DNA from: Heliocidaris erythrogramma
Taxonomy: Eukaryota; Echinodermata; Echinoidea; Camarodonta; Echinometridae
Reading direction: 5' to 3'
Assembly (NCBI GenBank): GCA_025617745.1
Contig: CM046859.1
Span: 30,536,244-30,600,243, forward strand
Length of the DNA: 64,000 bases
The notes under the pieces were generated by a model. It saw only the letters and a list, made by a program, of their open reading frames with translations. It had not been told where the DNA came from and ran no database searches. The position numbers and the translations under genes are program-made. Position 1 is the stretch's first letter; every line of letters begins with the position of its first letter. Shown here piece after piece: positions 23,255 through 34,412 of this stretch.

Positions 23255-23544
23255 TGAAAGCGATGTCGATAGCCAGCGTCGTCGGGGCAATAACGACATC
23301 TTCTCTCAATCAATGCTCTCTCGGTTTCTTCCTCGAGTGTGAGTACGCTGCCGAGACTGACCGCGTGCTGGAGTGAAGTGCTCTGATAATAATGCATGCA
23401 GGTAGCCAGCGACGCCGGAAGCGCGCCGAACTCGCCGTAATGGATGGCACCGCACGGCCCTTTGTAAATTAAACCCTCCATGTCACCGCGAATCCCGACC
23501 TCGGTGAATTTTTCGACTCCCCGTATCTCATCCTCGTATTGCAA
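23255..23544 (-). CDS. unidentified coding-like stretch (possible exon)
   Basis: The minus strand is open from 23544 to 23200 and stands out from its surroundings: it is far more GC-rich and third codon positions favour G or C. The translation includes YEDEIRGVEKFTEVGIRGD, MEGLIYKGPCGAIHYGEFG, ALPASLATCMHYYQSTS and TLEEETERALIERRCRYC. I do not recognise the protein. It has no low-complexity and no obvious membrane segment, and contains four Cys. The frame is closed just upstream by a TGA, and I cannot place convincing splice sites; the last 50 bases run into GAT-type repeat. It could be one exon, a processed fragment, or a chance GC-rich patch. Confidence 0.35.
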
Positions 23545-23545
23545 T

Positions 23546-24240
23546 CATATTATAACAACTCTGAATTATTGAGATAAATACAGAATACAAACATCAGAAT
23601 CAGAATAACCAAGAGTAAATAGTTCAATTTTTTGTTAATCATTTTGTTGATAATTGAAGAAAGGTCAAAGGCCTATAGCAAAAGGGTGAAACTATTTTTC
23701 ACGTTAGAGAAATAAAGATTACAATAATGGCAATTCCCTTCATTTATTGAAAATAAGAAAACATGTAATTGCATAATGATACGTAATAATGGCAACCAAC
23801 GGAGTAGTTAGACTTCACCTACATACTACTCGAACCACCGCTCACTTTTGAAATTTCCTTTTTTAAATTATTGTTCACGGCACAAACTGTAGACCCGCCG
23901 TTTGTTATTTTTATTTTGATATTTTGTTGCGTGTAACGGAGACGGCCACATAAATGCAAAGTAAAAGTACTTTCCTTTCTAACTAATGTCCATTTAATAT
24001 AATTCATGCCTCCTTTGAAGGTGTACACCAGGTAATGCTTATAGCCATTTTGAATTAGTCAACCGTTTTATATCTTAAGTGAGAACAATATATACTTCAT
24101 AATTTGAATGAAGCTACAATATTTCAAAATACTCAATTAATACAGAAAATATTTCTATGAAATGGATAGAATAATTTGTTTTCCTAGTTTGACAAATTCA
24201 GTTGATATATTATATAAACAAGAAATAATAACAAGTATGA
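23546..24240. other. AT-rich stretch, no gene seen
   Basis: Nothing supported. Short minus-strand frames only. Confidence 0.55.
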
Positions 24241-24245
24241 TTAAT

Positions 24246-24803
24246 AATGATTATGATGACGATTACGACTATAATGATAACGAGAATGATAATACGACTA
24301 ATAATAGTAAGAGAGAGATAATTATAATTATAGGAATAATAATAATAATAGTAATAATAATGATAATAGTAATAATAATGATAATAGTAATAATAATGAT
24401 AATGGCAATGATGGTAATAACTAGGATATTATTTGTTATACAATAGTTTTGCAGCCTGTCTTTATTTTTTAAAGATCATTATCATTTATTACAATATGAA
24501 TATATTTTGATGTATGTACTTTCATAATAATTTTAAACATATATACTTATTCCTGTTTTTGAAGCCAATTTTATGTAAACATTGCACTATTAATCATAAG
24601 ACTACTGCATGTGTAATTTTATATTAATAACCCGAAAATTATTTGAATTGAATTAGTAATAATTACAATGATATTTAAAACAATAATAATAACAACGATG
24701 ACAATAGTAATAATTGTGATAATAATAATAATAATAATCATAATAATAATAATAATAATAATAATCATAATAATAATAATAATAATAATAATAATGCTAA
24801 TGA

Positions 24804-24841
<38 letters not shown>

Positions 24842-24870
24842 ATAATAATGAAAATAATAATAATGATACA
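24246..24870. repeat. AAT/GAT and ACT trinucleotide repeat cluster
   Basis: Degenerate ATA/GAT-type DNA at 24246-24422, a long (AAT)n at about 24720-24800, and a clean (ACT)n at 24808-24841 before more AAT. These explain the poly-Ile, poly-Leu and poly-Val frames. Confidence 0.9.
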
Positions 24871-24940
24871 ATAATGTTGGTATCAACAATAATATTAATC
24901 ACAAACCTCATCAGCCATGTCCCATTCTTTCTCCCTGATC

Positions 24941-25255
24941 CCCCTCCCTCTCTCACTCCTTTTATAGTTTTCACTTTCCCTCTATAACCCCTCTCTTTCT
25001 CTCCCTACTCTCTCTCTCTTTCTCTCTCATGCTCTCTCTTTTTACCTCCTGCCCCCATCTCTCTCTGTCTCTCTTGATACATTTCTCCCAGAACCCTCTG
25101 CCCCCCTCTCTCTCTATCTATGCATATGTCCCTCTTACTGTCTTTTTTCATCTCTGCCGTTCTTAACTCCTCTCCCCCTCTCTCTCTCTCTCTCTTTTCT
25201 GCATATTCCTCCGTCATTTTCTCAATCCCCCTTCCCTCTATCTCCCCACCCTCTT
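24941..25255. repeat. pyrimidine-rich (TC)n domain
   Basis: About 315 bp that is mostly C and T on the plus strand, with several CTCTCT runs. It faces a purine-rich domain that starts 200 bp downstream. Confidence 0.8.
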
Positions 25256-25462
25256 TATTTATGGAGGAAATGATAAACAGAAAGACGGTTATAGAGTCAT
25301 TTTTCATCACCACCCGGTTCACATTTCTGGATGGCGCAGACAATTTTCTCTGGGACAAGGGTGCACTCTGCTTTTCGTGTCACAAATACTCAACGTTGAG
25401 ATGTGCGCTCTTCTGTCGAGTCCGCCCCACCCCCAAGTGACGGAGACGAATCACGACAAAAG

Positions 25463-25666
25463 AAAAAAAAATGAGGATGGCACGGAGTTCGGTAGAGTTC
25501 AATCGGTCATGCCAAACGTGGGTCCATAATGAAATGAAGAGTGGGAGTGGGTGATGGGAAGATTGTGATGAGGAAGGAGAAAGGCAAGGTGGAAAGATAG
25601 GAAGGGGATGGGTGGAAGGGTGTGGGAAATGGCGAGTCGGATTCAATGGAAATAGTTGAAGTGGTT

Positions 25667-25703
<37 letters not shown>

Positions 25704-25818
25704 AAGAGAGAGAGATAAAAAGATAGATATAGAGAAAGAGAGAGAGAGAGAAAGCGGAAGTGAAAGAGAGAGAGAGAGAGAAAGGAAGAAGATAGGTAGA
25801 GAGAGAGATATAGAGAGG

Positions 25819-25858
<40 letters not shown>

Positions 25859-26097
25859 AATGTTAATTTCATTTGAAACCACGTTCGGGAAAAAAAGAAA
25901 AAAAAAAGAAAAAACATAATTCAAAGTATCAAAGAATAGCGCAGAGTTCAATCGGTTATGCAAAACGTGGGTCCAGAATGAAATGGACATGGAAGAGGAA
26001 GAGAGGGAGTATTGGTGATCATGAATCAGGGGAAAGGCAAGATGAAGAGGGAAGTAAGCAGGATATGTGGATAGAGAAAGGGAAATATATATACATG

Positions 26098-26171
<74 letters not shown>

Positions 26172-26499
26172 GTGAGAGAGGCAGATTTAAAAAAAAGTTT
26201 TAAAAAAGATGAAACATAATGAAAAATATTGAAGGATGAAACAGAGTTCGTAGAGTTCAATCGGTCATGCAAAATATGGGTCCAGAATGAAATGAACAAA
26301 GAGGAGGGAGAGAGGGTGTACTATAGAGGGGAAGATAGTGGTGATGAATATTAAAGAAGAAAGGCAAGGTGAAGAGGGAAGTAAAGGTTATAGATGGATG
26401 GGAGTGAGAAATTGCGCGACGGATTCAAATGGGATTAGTATGAGTGTTTGTTAAAGAGGGAGGGGAAAGAAAGAAACGAAGATAGAGAACAAGAAAGAA

Positions 26500-26540
<41 letters not shown>
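25463..26540. repeat. degenerate tandem triplication with (GA)n spacers
   Basis: Three copies of a unit start near 25463, 25902 and 26190. Each has an A-rich lead, GAGTTC, CAATCGGTCATGC (25500, 25949, 26258), GGGTCCAGAATGAAATG, AAAGGCAAGGTG-type sequence, and ends in a long (GA)n tract of different length (25669-25860, 26112-26168, 26506-26533). Unit length varies mainly through the (GA)n. There is no coding potential beyond low-complexity frames. Confidence 0.8.
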
Positions 26541-26542
<2 letters not shown>

Positions 26543-26544
26543 AT

Positions 26545-26745
26545 GGGGTAGAGGCAGATTGGAAAAGTCATTTGATTCAAATTACCCGAACATCAATTGT
26601 CATGTCAAAAATTAATTAAGCCACAAGGCATAACACAATTTATTACCTTATGACTACTAAACATTTCAGGTAAATAATTTCAGCGATAAAGCAAACTTGT
26701 TAAAGGTTTTTTTTTCTGAGAAAAAAACCCCGCATCAAACGAGAA

Positions 26746-26789
<44 letters not shown>

Positions 26790-27095
26790 GAATAGAGACG
26801 GAGAGGGAGAGAAGGAGGAAAAGTAGGTATCTTTTAGATAGAGTAAGGGGGGGGGGGGTATTAACGGATGCAGAAGGATTGCAATACTTAGAGAAGGATG
26901 AGGTATACATGTATTTGTAGGTATTATAGAGAATAAGTGACTCAGAGAGAATACGTGATTATATAGCTACTGAGAGAAAACAAAGGAACGCAGGAAGGAA
27001 CACACATGCATTTCGAAAATGGCTGGAAGATAAAGAGACACATTATACACAGAGAGATAAATCTTTAGGGAGGGAGGGAGAGAGAGAGAGAGAAT
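26545..27095. repeat. further purine tracts and a G-run
   Basis: A (GA)n at about 26741-26789, a G-run at about 26848-26858 and a short (GA)n near 27078-27094. These continue the purine bias of the previous unit without its CAATCGGTCATGC landmark. Confidence 0.7.
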
Positions 27096-28094
27096 GAATT
27101 AAATCATTCATAACTTCAAAGGTATTTCAAATATCATAATTCAAAACCATACCATATACGCAAACACGGGGTTGCTATGACATATTGACATAATATGATT
27201 TAGTTCCGTCTTGATTTAAATCCAATCACTACATGTATTAAGAGACTTTCCATATAAGCGCAAACCAATATCATTTTGATCCACGTAGCTAACAAACATT
27301 GCGATCACATGGGAGAGATAGTTATATCAATATAGCATTTCACGGTACTTTTCTTTCTCCTTTTCCCTCTCACCTTAGAAGTCTACTTGGGTTTACATGC
27401 GTAGTATATGTGAAGAATACAATTGTTTGTTTCAAAATAACTTATTCACGTTTTTATATTCTTGTTGTCACCAAATACTGTCTTACTTTATGATTTTTAT
27501 TCATTTAGTTACATATCTGGATTGTTCATCTTGTGAAATATGCTTGTTATTCGACTCGATTGATTTCGTTATGATATCTCGAGTGTATTGCGTAAACAAT
27601 GCTTTCTGCTCACATATAAATATTCATGAACAATTGCTGAAACATTACACAACATAACGAGATGCACGTAACGACCTTTGTCGCTATATTTCAAATCATA
27701 TTATGGTCCATCTAACATTTGATTCCGTACACCTTTTTATCGACAAAATGCATGAGAAACTGAATCAAAATACTGTCTCGTCATGATTCCATCTCGACTT
27801 GTTGAATTGAGTGGAGCCGTCTGCATCATAAGCGACTTGGTTTCTTAAGAACACATCTAGTTGGAGCACGAAATCGTTTATTCAGATGAGGAACGTGAAT
27901 TGCGTCCTGCATCTCGTTTCACTGCGTGGGCGAATCGGTCTTGTTGCCTAGCAACGGAGGCAGCATCGGCGTTTCAACGAGTTAAGCACACTGCACACTA
28001 AACGATAAATAAATCGCAATAAAATTAAATATGGACATTTAAAAATATAAAATCTTTCTGATTAAGGTTCTGAACTATACGATGAATCCTAAAA
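27096..28094. other. stretch without a gene; locally CpG-containing at 27780-28000
   Basis: Mostly AT-rich with nothing to call, except a less AT-rich patch at 27780-28000 that contains the X-box-like palindrome listed separately. That patch could be a promoter, but no exon is visible beside it. Confidence 0.5.
27943..27955. promoter_or_regulatory. RFX X-box-like palindrome
   Basis: GTTGCCTAGCAAC matches the RFX-factor X-box consensus (GTTGCC, 0-3 bases, GGCAAC-type half site) and is a 13-bp near-perfect palindrome. In animals such sites mark promoters of ciliary genes. No ciliary gene is recognisable nearby, and a single 13-mer may be chance. Confidence 0.35.
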
Positions 28095-28246
28095 CCTAGG
28101 AATCTATTGCGTTATCAGCCTTCTACCCGGAATAAATGCCAAATTAAGTTTCAGATCGTAGACAATCGTAGGACTCATCTGACGTCACTACGATTCGGAG
28201 CCGATTTAGCCTTTTCCCTGACTAGAAGGCTCGCAATAGGCCGTAA
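28095..28246. mobile_element. palindromic MITE
   Basis: Inverted arms of about 45 bp: left CTATTGCGTTATCAGCCTTC, right TAGAAGGCTCGCAATAG, then AATAAATGCCAAATTAAG against CGATTTAGCCTTTTCCC. The left arm has a 5-base insertion (TTATC). The centre holds ATCGTAGACAATCGTAGGAC and ACTACGAT, with a TGACGTCA core that occurs inside the repeat. Confidence 0.65.
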
Positions 28247-28249
28247 TTT

Positions 28250-29435
28250 CGATTTCATTATGTATATGACTATTTAGAACCTCAATCTATTTCTTTTTAC
28301 GTGTTTAAATGTTTATATCAAATGCTATTACTTTTTCTTCCGAAATGGGATCGCAAACCGATCGTAAAATGTGCGACGATTCAGTGTTAACGCTACGGTA
28401 AAAAAAAATTATGGTGATAAAAAATGCTATATGAAAGAGATAATGATGATGTGAGTGATAAGTGGAGAACAGTGGGTAATAATATGGCAGCAGTATGACC
28501 ATACATGTATACGAACAAATGGTCTGTCGACGGGGTTAGGAGAAGCGGAAACAGCGGCAACAACCCAAAGAAAAGAAGGAAAGAGAAAGATCTCAGGGAT
28601 ATTCAACGAGAAACTTTTAAAAAGAAATCAATAGATTATATTATAAATTTATGAAATTTTATCTTCAAATTATATTCATGATTTTCTAGATTTTAAATAT
28701 TGACCAGTTGTCATGGTTGTTGATCGTTCCACTCACATCATAAAAAACTACAAAGCAAACATTCGAATGTTACTCAATTGGTTGGTCCTCTCAATAGTTA
28801 CTTGAAGCCTTGGCGAGGATGTGTTATTGTAATTATGAATTCTCTCTTATTTTACATCATTTTAGGATTAAAAAAGGAAGATATTTTGACCCAATTCAAC
28901 AGCCTGTATAATTATGCTAGAAGAAATTACCGACACATCTAACGCGAAAATAAAACATTACAGGAATGAAATGTACATTGACACACTGATAGATTCAGAG
29001 GGGAAGAGGTAAAGTGACCCGGCCCCTTTTCAAATCCCATTGGGCATACTAAACAAATTGCCCCCATCACATTCAAATTTTCGACTCCAAAAGCACCTTA
29101 AAGATGTTTTGCTTGTCAGAATTTTTCCGGATTGTCGCCCCCCTCGCAATATCCTGGATCTGCACCCTACATTTACATAAAATTCGCAGCATCGTGAATG
29201 AGAAATTTACCCCTTCATTATATTACAGCGTCCCATTCAGTCATTTCTACCTGGGTCGTGGCCCGCATCATCGCACTTTAGTGACCCCTCCGTCAAAACG
29301 ATAGGAAATGGATGTTTTTCGTAATTCATAGCTCCAGTCGTCATGATGGGGTTCGTAAATCATCCATCGTAGGTTTACATAATGCTCGCACATAATAGTG
29401 TTATTTATGGCTTTGTAGCTATGTGGACACATCGA
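28250..29435. other. AT-rich stretch, no gene seen
   Basis: Nothing I can support. The 66-codon frame at 29104 has no recognisable domain. Confidence 0.55.
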
Positions 29436-29509
29436 GGGTGAGAGAGAGAGAGAGAGACATGAAGAGGAAGGCGATGAGAGAAAGAGAACGAGAAATTGAG
29501 AAAAAGGGA

Positions 29510-29544
<35 letters not shown>

Positions 29545-29585
29545 TAGAGAGAGAGAGAAACAGACATATATGCCTGTATACAAAC

Positions 29586-29634
<49 letters not shown>

Positions 29635-29640
29635 GACATA
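29436..29640. repeat. (GA)n / (TA)n microsatellite cluster
   Basis: Successive (GA)n, (TA)n, and two further (GA)n blocks, with a near-duplicate AGAGAAACAGACATA at both block ends (about 29560 and 29630), so one block was probably tandemly duplicated. Confidence 0.85.
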
Positions 29641-29716
29641 CAGAGGAGAGAGGGAAGATTGCATAGTGAAAAGTATAAGGGAAGAGAAAGGGTAGAGGGG
29701 GAGGGGTTTATGTATA

Positions 29717-31070
29717 CAGTGCGTCCCAGAAAAAGTTAACAATCAGAAAAAGTCTCCCCAAGAAGCATGTGGATAGCTTAGGGCCCCTTCTATTACACGA
29801 CACCTAAACATCTGTCGATATTTCACGCTTGAGTAAGCACAGACCACTTTTGGACCATTCTTTGTAAAGTTAAACTTTTAGTGGTCACACACATGACCGA
29901 CCCAATTTTCACTTCTAAAAGAAAAGAATGTGCACTGATTTATGGAAAATTGCTTTCAAACTGTTCAGAGCAATCCCATCATAGAGCAATGCAAAGTGGA
30001 AACTTGCACTCCAAGGGAAATACGAGAAAAGAAGGTTTGAATACTAACAAGTAAGACCCTTTTTCGTGCGAGGTCACACACGTGACCGACCTATTGTTGA
30101 CCTTTGAAGAAAATGATGTGCTCTCATTTAAAATATTTAACATCTATCTGTTGGGGTAAGATTGTTATTCAAATATCCAAAATGAGAGGCTTCTTCTACA
30201 AGAAAAAGAACGTGACTGAGAATGGCCCTTTTGTGGAAATGTGCAAAATGGAGACTTGACAAGAATTGGCATTTCTTCTGGCTGGTATCAGCAAAGTTGA
30301 GTGTCATGAAAAGGCTTATAAATATTCATATTTGATTAATAACAGACAATTTATTAAAGAAATTGTTCTGTATGTTATTACGTATCTCATCAATATCGTC
30401 ATGCTTCATCAGTGAGCAATTAACTGCTTTATTGAGTGTTTTGAAATGTTAATTTTGGCAAGGTTTTAATTCAAGCTGGTTTTCTCAGTCAACCATGAAG
30501 TTTTGATGGGATATGTCGAGACATACAGAAAACAAATCCTATTCTTTCATAAATTGCTTTTTAATGATCAGAAAATGAAAGTTTCTAAGCCCTTTCAAGA
30601 CTCTTAACTTTGCTGATACCAGACAGAACCAATACAAAGTTTTGTCAACCATTGATTTTGCACCATTCATAATAATGGCTTTTGCTCACTCAAGCGTAAC
30701 ATATCGTTTGATGTTTTTGGTCATTTTTTGTCATTTGATAGGAGAGATCCTAAGCTATCCATAGGTATGACAATTTTATGAACATATTTAGAAATTTTTT
30801 TAGAAAAACTTTTTGCAAATGTCAACTTTTCACGGATCTTAAATTTGTTAACGCCAGCCAGCACAAAATACCAATTCTTGTCAAGTCTGGATTTTGAACC
30901 CTTTCGCAAAAGTCGCTTTTGCTCACTCGAGCTCAAATAATATTGCCAGATATTTTAGTGTCATTTGATAGAAGAGACCCTAATCTATCCACAGATATGA
31001 CATTTTCTACAAATACTCTCAAATATTTATTTTTAGAGACTTTTTCCAACTTTTTTTTTTGGTCGCGCTG
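29717..31070. mobile_element. mariner-like non-autonomous element, 1.35 kb
   Basis: The left end CAGTGCGTCCCAGAAAAAGT and the reversed right end CAGCGCGACCAAAAAAAAAA share AGTT then AAAAAGTCTC further in. TA flanks both sides (29715-29716, 31071-31072). This fits Tc1/mariner. No transposase frame is visible. The inside is built from diverged copies of a unit of roughly 200 bp containing GCTCACTCAAGCGTAA-type and TCATTTGATAGGAGAGA-type sequence: two direct copies (about 30596-30780 and 30830-31040) and an inverted one in the left arm (about 29757-29930). Confidence 0.75.
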
Positions 31071-31098
31071 TAGATAGATACATAAATTAGATACATAG

Positions 31099-31103
31099 AG
31101 AGC

Positions 31104-31158
<55 letters not shown>
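31099..31158. repeat. (GA)n microsatellite
   Basis: A clean purine tract just outside the mariner-like element. Confidence 0.9.
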
Positions 31159-31159
<1 letters not shown>

Positions 31160-31161
<2 letters not shown>

Positions 31162-31619
31162 TGTATCAAAACCTGACCCACGTTTCTTGCCATTTCTAAT
31201 CGATATAACTTGTTTGTGGGAACAATAGGGAAAGATATAACCTACAGTATAAGAACGGTGTATCGTGAGTTGCATCCGAACGATATGAAAAAAAAATAAT
31301 TAAAAAATGGACGACGGTGAGAGGCGTATCAAGATAATACTAGCATAAATTCGGGGATGATGCGGGGGCATTATTCTCCTCGGATCAGGGAGGGGTTGGG
31401 GTGGGGCCGAACGGAGCATATCTGGGTTGCCCGGTATTCATGGTCTTGTCCGTTCATAAGACCCGGTCTGTGCAAGTCTACGCCTTCGCATGCTGGACAC
31501 GCTACTTCTGATGATTAGACCTACTCTATGAGACCCATGGTAGGTGCTGAAATTTTAGAGCTATATCTTACAACTAGATTTTATACTGTATATTGTAGGC
31601 CTGTCTACTGCTGCTACTC

Positions 31620-31652
<33 letters not shown>

Positions 31653-32050
31653 AGTACTGTGTTATACATTTTATGGAACAAATTAATCTTCATCCCCTGG
31701 GAGCACGCTCATTTTCATTTAAATGTTATATTTTTTAAAGCACGTAATTTTAACACGTTACGATTGCAACAACTTAGTGCAACATCTGTTTTTATTTCGT
31801 AACTTAGAAGGGCTTCTAGTTCATCGGCAGAGCAAGTGTGTTTTGCGTCTATGTAGAAGAAAATAGTATGCCTTACCGGCACGTGCAGATTGACGCCGAT
31901 ACGGGCACGGTATGCAGATACGGGAGGCAATCTCTTCCATCTAAAAGGGACATATATTCGTGACTGGAATGCATAATGAGCCCGAAACCTTCCAAAATTG
32001 GCGAAGAAACGAGAGACGAGAGACGAGCCAATTAATCCTCTTCCGAAGCC
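31160..32050. other. no gene seen; (CTA)n at 31618-31652
   Basis: A (CTA)n triplet run and a moderately GC-rich, non-repetitive patch at about 31350-31560 that I cannot identify. No supported ORF. Confidence 0.55.
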
Positions 32051-32410
32051 ATTGAAAATCAGGGAGGGAAATTTGGAGAGGAGGAGTGGAGAGAGAGAGA
32101 AAAAAAAATGAAGTTAGGAGAGGTCGGAGATGATAAACTTCGCAGAGCAAAATCCAGGAGGAGAGTTGAGTCAGTGTTGGGCTTTCAACAGGGGCGTTCT
32201 CCAGCTATAGTGCCATCGTGAGGTGAGAGAGGGCAACATGGTCTTTGTAGAAGGGGGATGGTACAATGGCGCCATCTTGAAAATCAGGGAAAGAGTGCTC
32301 TAGAGCAGAGGAGGAATAAGATGAAGGTGAGGAGAGGTCAGCGACGATAAACTTGATGAGCGTGATGAGGGCGGTTAATGAATAGATGCCATGTTGAAAA
32401 AGGGGCATAG
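32051..32410. repeat. degenerate tandem duplication, ~225-bp unit
   Basis: TTGAAAATCAGGGA begins both copies (32053 and 32277). Both continue with GAGGAG-rich DNA, AGATGAAG/AATGAAG, AGGAGAGGTC and GATAAACTT. Between the copies lies a GCCATCTTG-containing segment. It is non-coding. Confidence 0.65.
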
Positions 32411-32617
32411 CAATGGATGAAAAAAGAAAACGAGGGGAGTTTACTGGTAGGCCCTCTATGAGGGCGACGTCCTCTACTATTGCAGAACATACATGTATTC
32501 CTTATGATACATGGTGTATCGGTATGGAATGACATTGTGTAAAGTCGACAGGTTAAGGAGTTATTCTACAGAAAGTGCAAACCGATTGGGGCCGGGGTGC
32601 ATTGTAGGCAGATGTAA

Positions 32618-32634
32618 TGGGGGGGGGGGGGGGT
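32618..32634. repeat. G-run
   Basis: A run of about 15 G between GTAAT and TGGTC, 70 bp before the C-run and A/C tract. Confidence 0.85.
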
Positions 32635-32705
32635 GGTCATTCCTATCGAGAACAAAATATGAAATAAAGCCTTTTCTGGGAATAAGTGAGAGTCGGGTAA
32701 AGATT

Positions 32706-32727
32706 CCCCCCCCCCCCAAAAAAAAAA

Positions 32728-32758
<31 letters not shown>

Positions 32759-32965
32759 CAAAACAAAACAAAAAACCACCCCCAAAACCCACCAAAAAAC
32801 AACAACAACTCAATTTAAAAAAAAACCGAAAAAAAACACCAAAAAAACCACAACAACCAAAATATACCCAAAACATCACAACAACAACAATCAAACAAAC
32901 AAAAAACAAATCAACGAAACAAAAAAAAACAACTTATCAAACAAACATAGACACACCCACACACG
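32706..32965. repeat. G-depleted A/C tract
   Basis: About 260 bp whose plus strand is almost only A and C: a C-run, an A-run, (CAAAA)n, then irregular CAA, ACC and AAAC words. I count about four G bases in the whole tract, and few T. The 162-codon frame through it is Lys/Thr/Gln-rich and an artefact of this composition. Confidence 0.85.
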
Positions 32966-32999
32966 CACCAAAATACAGGAGTCATTAATACATCAGTAA

Positions 33000-34185
33000 A
33001 TTAGGTATATCATTTTTAAAGATACGTTTTAAAGGAAGTTAATGTGACACAATGAGCACGATAACAAAAGCATATGATTTGCAGAAGAATGATTATTTCA
33101 CGGCTCATTAATGCGTTTAGGGATATTTGACTTTATTTTTAAATCAGAGATACAGAGTCATCTTATTGCCCTATGAAAACAAGCTACATTATATGAGATA
33201 TCACAGCTTAATTCGTCCCTTAAACGTTTGCATGAACGAAATATTGATTTGAATGAAAAGCATACTTTATCTCCCGATTAGGGCGCAATCTTCGAATCCT
33301 CCGATGACATTTTTTGCCAGCACCTTTTCCACCAAAAACAGATATGATATGAGCCATTTGAGAAAGAAAAGCGAAGCGGCACTTCGAAACGGGAGCTTTT
33401 GAAAGCGGAAAGCCCGCGGCCCTCCGTCAAATTAGAATCGACAGTTTCAGCACTCGTACGGTCTTCAATTCGGAAGTGATGATGTCACTCTGACGCAATT
33501 ATTAGGGATATTGTCGAAATGGTCCTAAAATAAAAACTGGTTTTTGGTTTCGGGGGTTCTAAGGGAGTCAGTGATGATTATTACGTAGACCCTCCTCCCC
33601 AACACATTTTAGGCTAAGTAAAAGTGATCCCTAGTTGCTCCTCCGGATTTATCCAGTAAGAGGAGGAGGGGGTTCTACGCCATTTAATATTTGTTATTAC
33701 ATAAAAATGCCATTGGGTCAATTTCAACATATTAAAATAAATACTTAATATACATTTTCATAAACTTAAGAGGCATTAATATACAAGGGAAAATTGCGTT
33801 GCATTAATGATTTTTTAAGACATTGTCTAGATGTCTTCATATCCCTATTTATTTCATTTTCAGAAGAAAAATATGAAATAACAAAAAAATAAATGAGGCT
33901 GCCCCAAAAAAGTAAGGAGGAGGGGACGAGAAACTAGGAATCAATTTTATTTGGCCTTATTCGAAATGGTAGCTTATCCAATGATGGATAACCAGGTGGG
34001 TGGGGCAGAATCCTTCCTATACGGAGTGGGGTGCGGGAGGGGGGGGGGGGGGGGGGCTGTGCTCCCAAGGAATATAAAAAGACAAATATGGATTCAATTT
34101 ATTATTAGCGATTCCCATAAATCCAGTCGCATACATGAAAAAAAAAAATTGCTGGTTTTCCAACAACTTAAATATTCCGGGTCCG
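33000..34185. other. no gene seen; short inverted repeat and G-run
   Basis: A GC-richer patch at about 33360-33480 is unidentified. A small inverted repeat joins ACGTAGACCCTCCTCC (33583) to GAGGAGGGGGTTCTACG (33663-33679). A G-run lies at about 34038-34056. Otherwise nothing. Confidence 0.5.
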
Positions 34186-34260
34186 CTCGCTATTCATAAG
34201 GACCGCTATTCATAGAAAACCACTATTCATTTAACACGCGTTATGAATAGTGGTCATTAA
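34186..34260 (+). repeat. iterated CTATTCATAAGGACCG motif, left block
   Basis: It begins CTCGCTATTCATAAGGACCG, repeats CTATTCAT, and ends in a perfect hairpin with 12-bp arms ACCACTATTCAT/ATGAATAGTGGT. The block is mirrored at 37240-37430. Confidence 0.75.
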
Positions 34261-34261
34261 T

Positions 34262-34412
34262 GTTGACTGCTTTGAGGGGCACGGTGAAAACTATGGCCCG
34301 ATGTGAGCTCGCAACTGTGCTATGCCCCGAGACGACAGTCGAGGAGCATATCACAGTTGCAAGATCACCGAGGGCCATGGTTTTAACCGTGACGCGAAAA
34401 AGAAGCAGTCAA
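34262..34412. mobile_element. foldback element, ~150 bp
   Basis: An imperfect palindrome over nearly its full length: TTGACTGCTT on the left against AAGCAGTCAA on the right, then CACGGTGAAAACTATGGCCC against GGGCCATGGTTTTAACCGTG, GCAACTGTG against CACAGTTGC, and a central GACGACAGTC. The long minus-strand frame across it is an artefact. Confidence 0.8.

Noticed and set aside
25643-26299. 218-codon minus-strand frame, Ser/Leu-rich with apparent hydrophobic stretches
   Set aside because: Translation of (GA)n tracts on the complementary strand; low complexity only. The same applies to many SLSLSL and ERERER frames.
32511-32999. 162-codon frame rich in Lys, Thr, Gln and Asn
   Set aside because: A by-product of the A/C tract.
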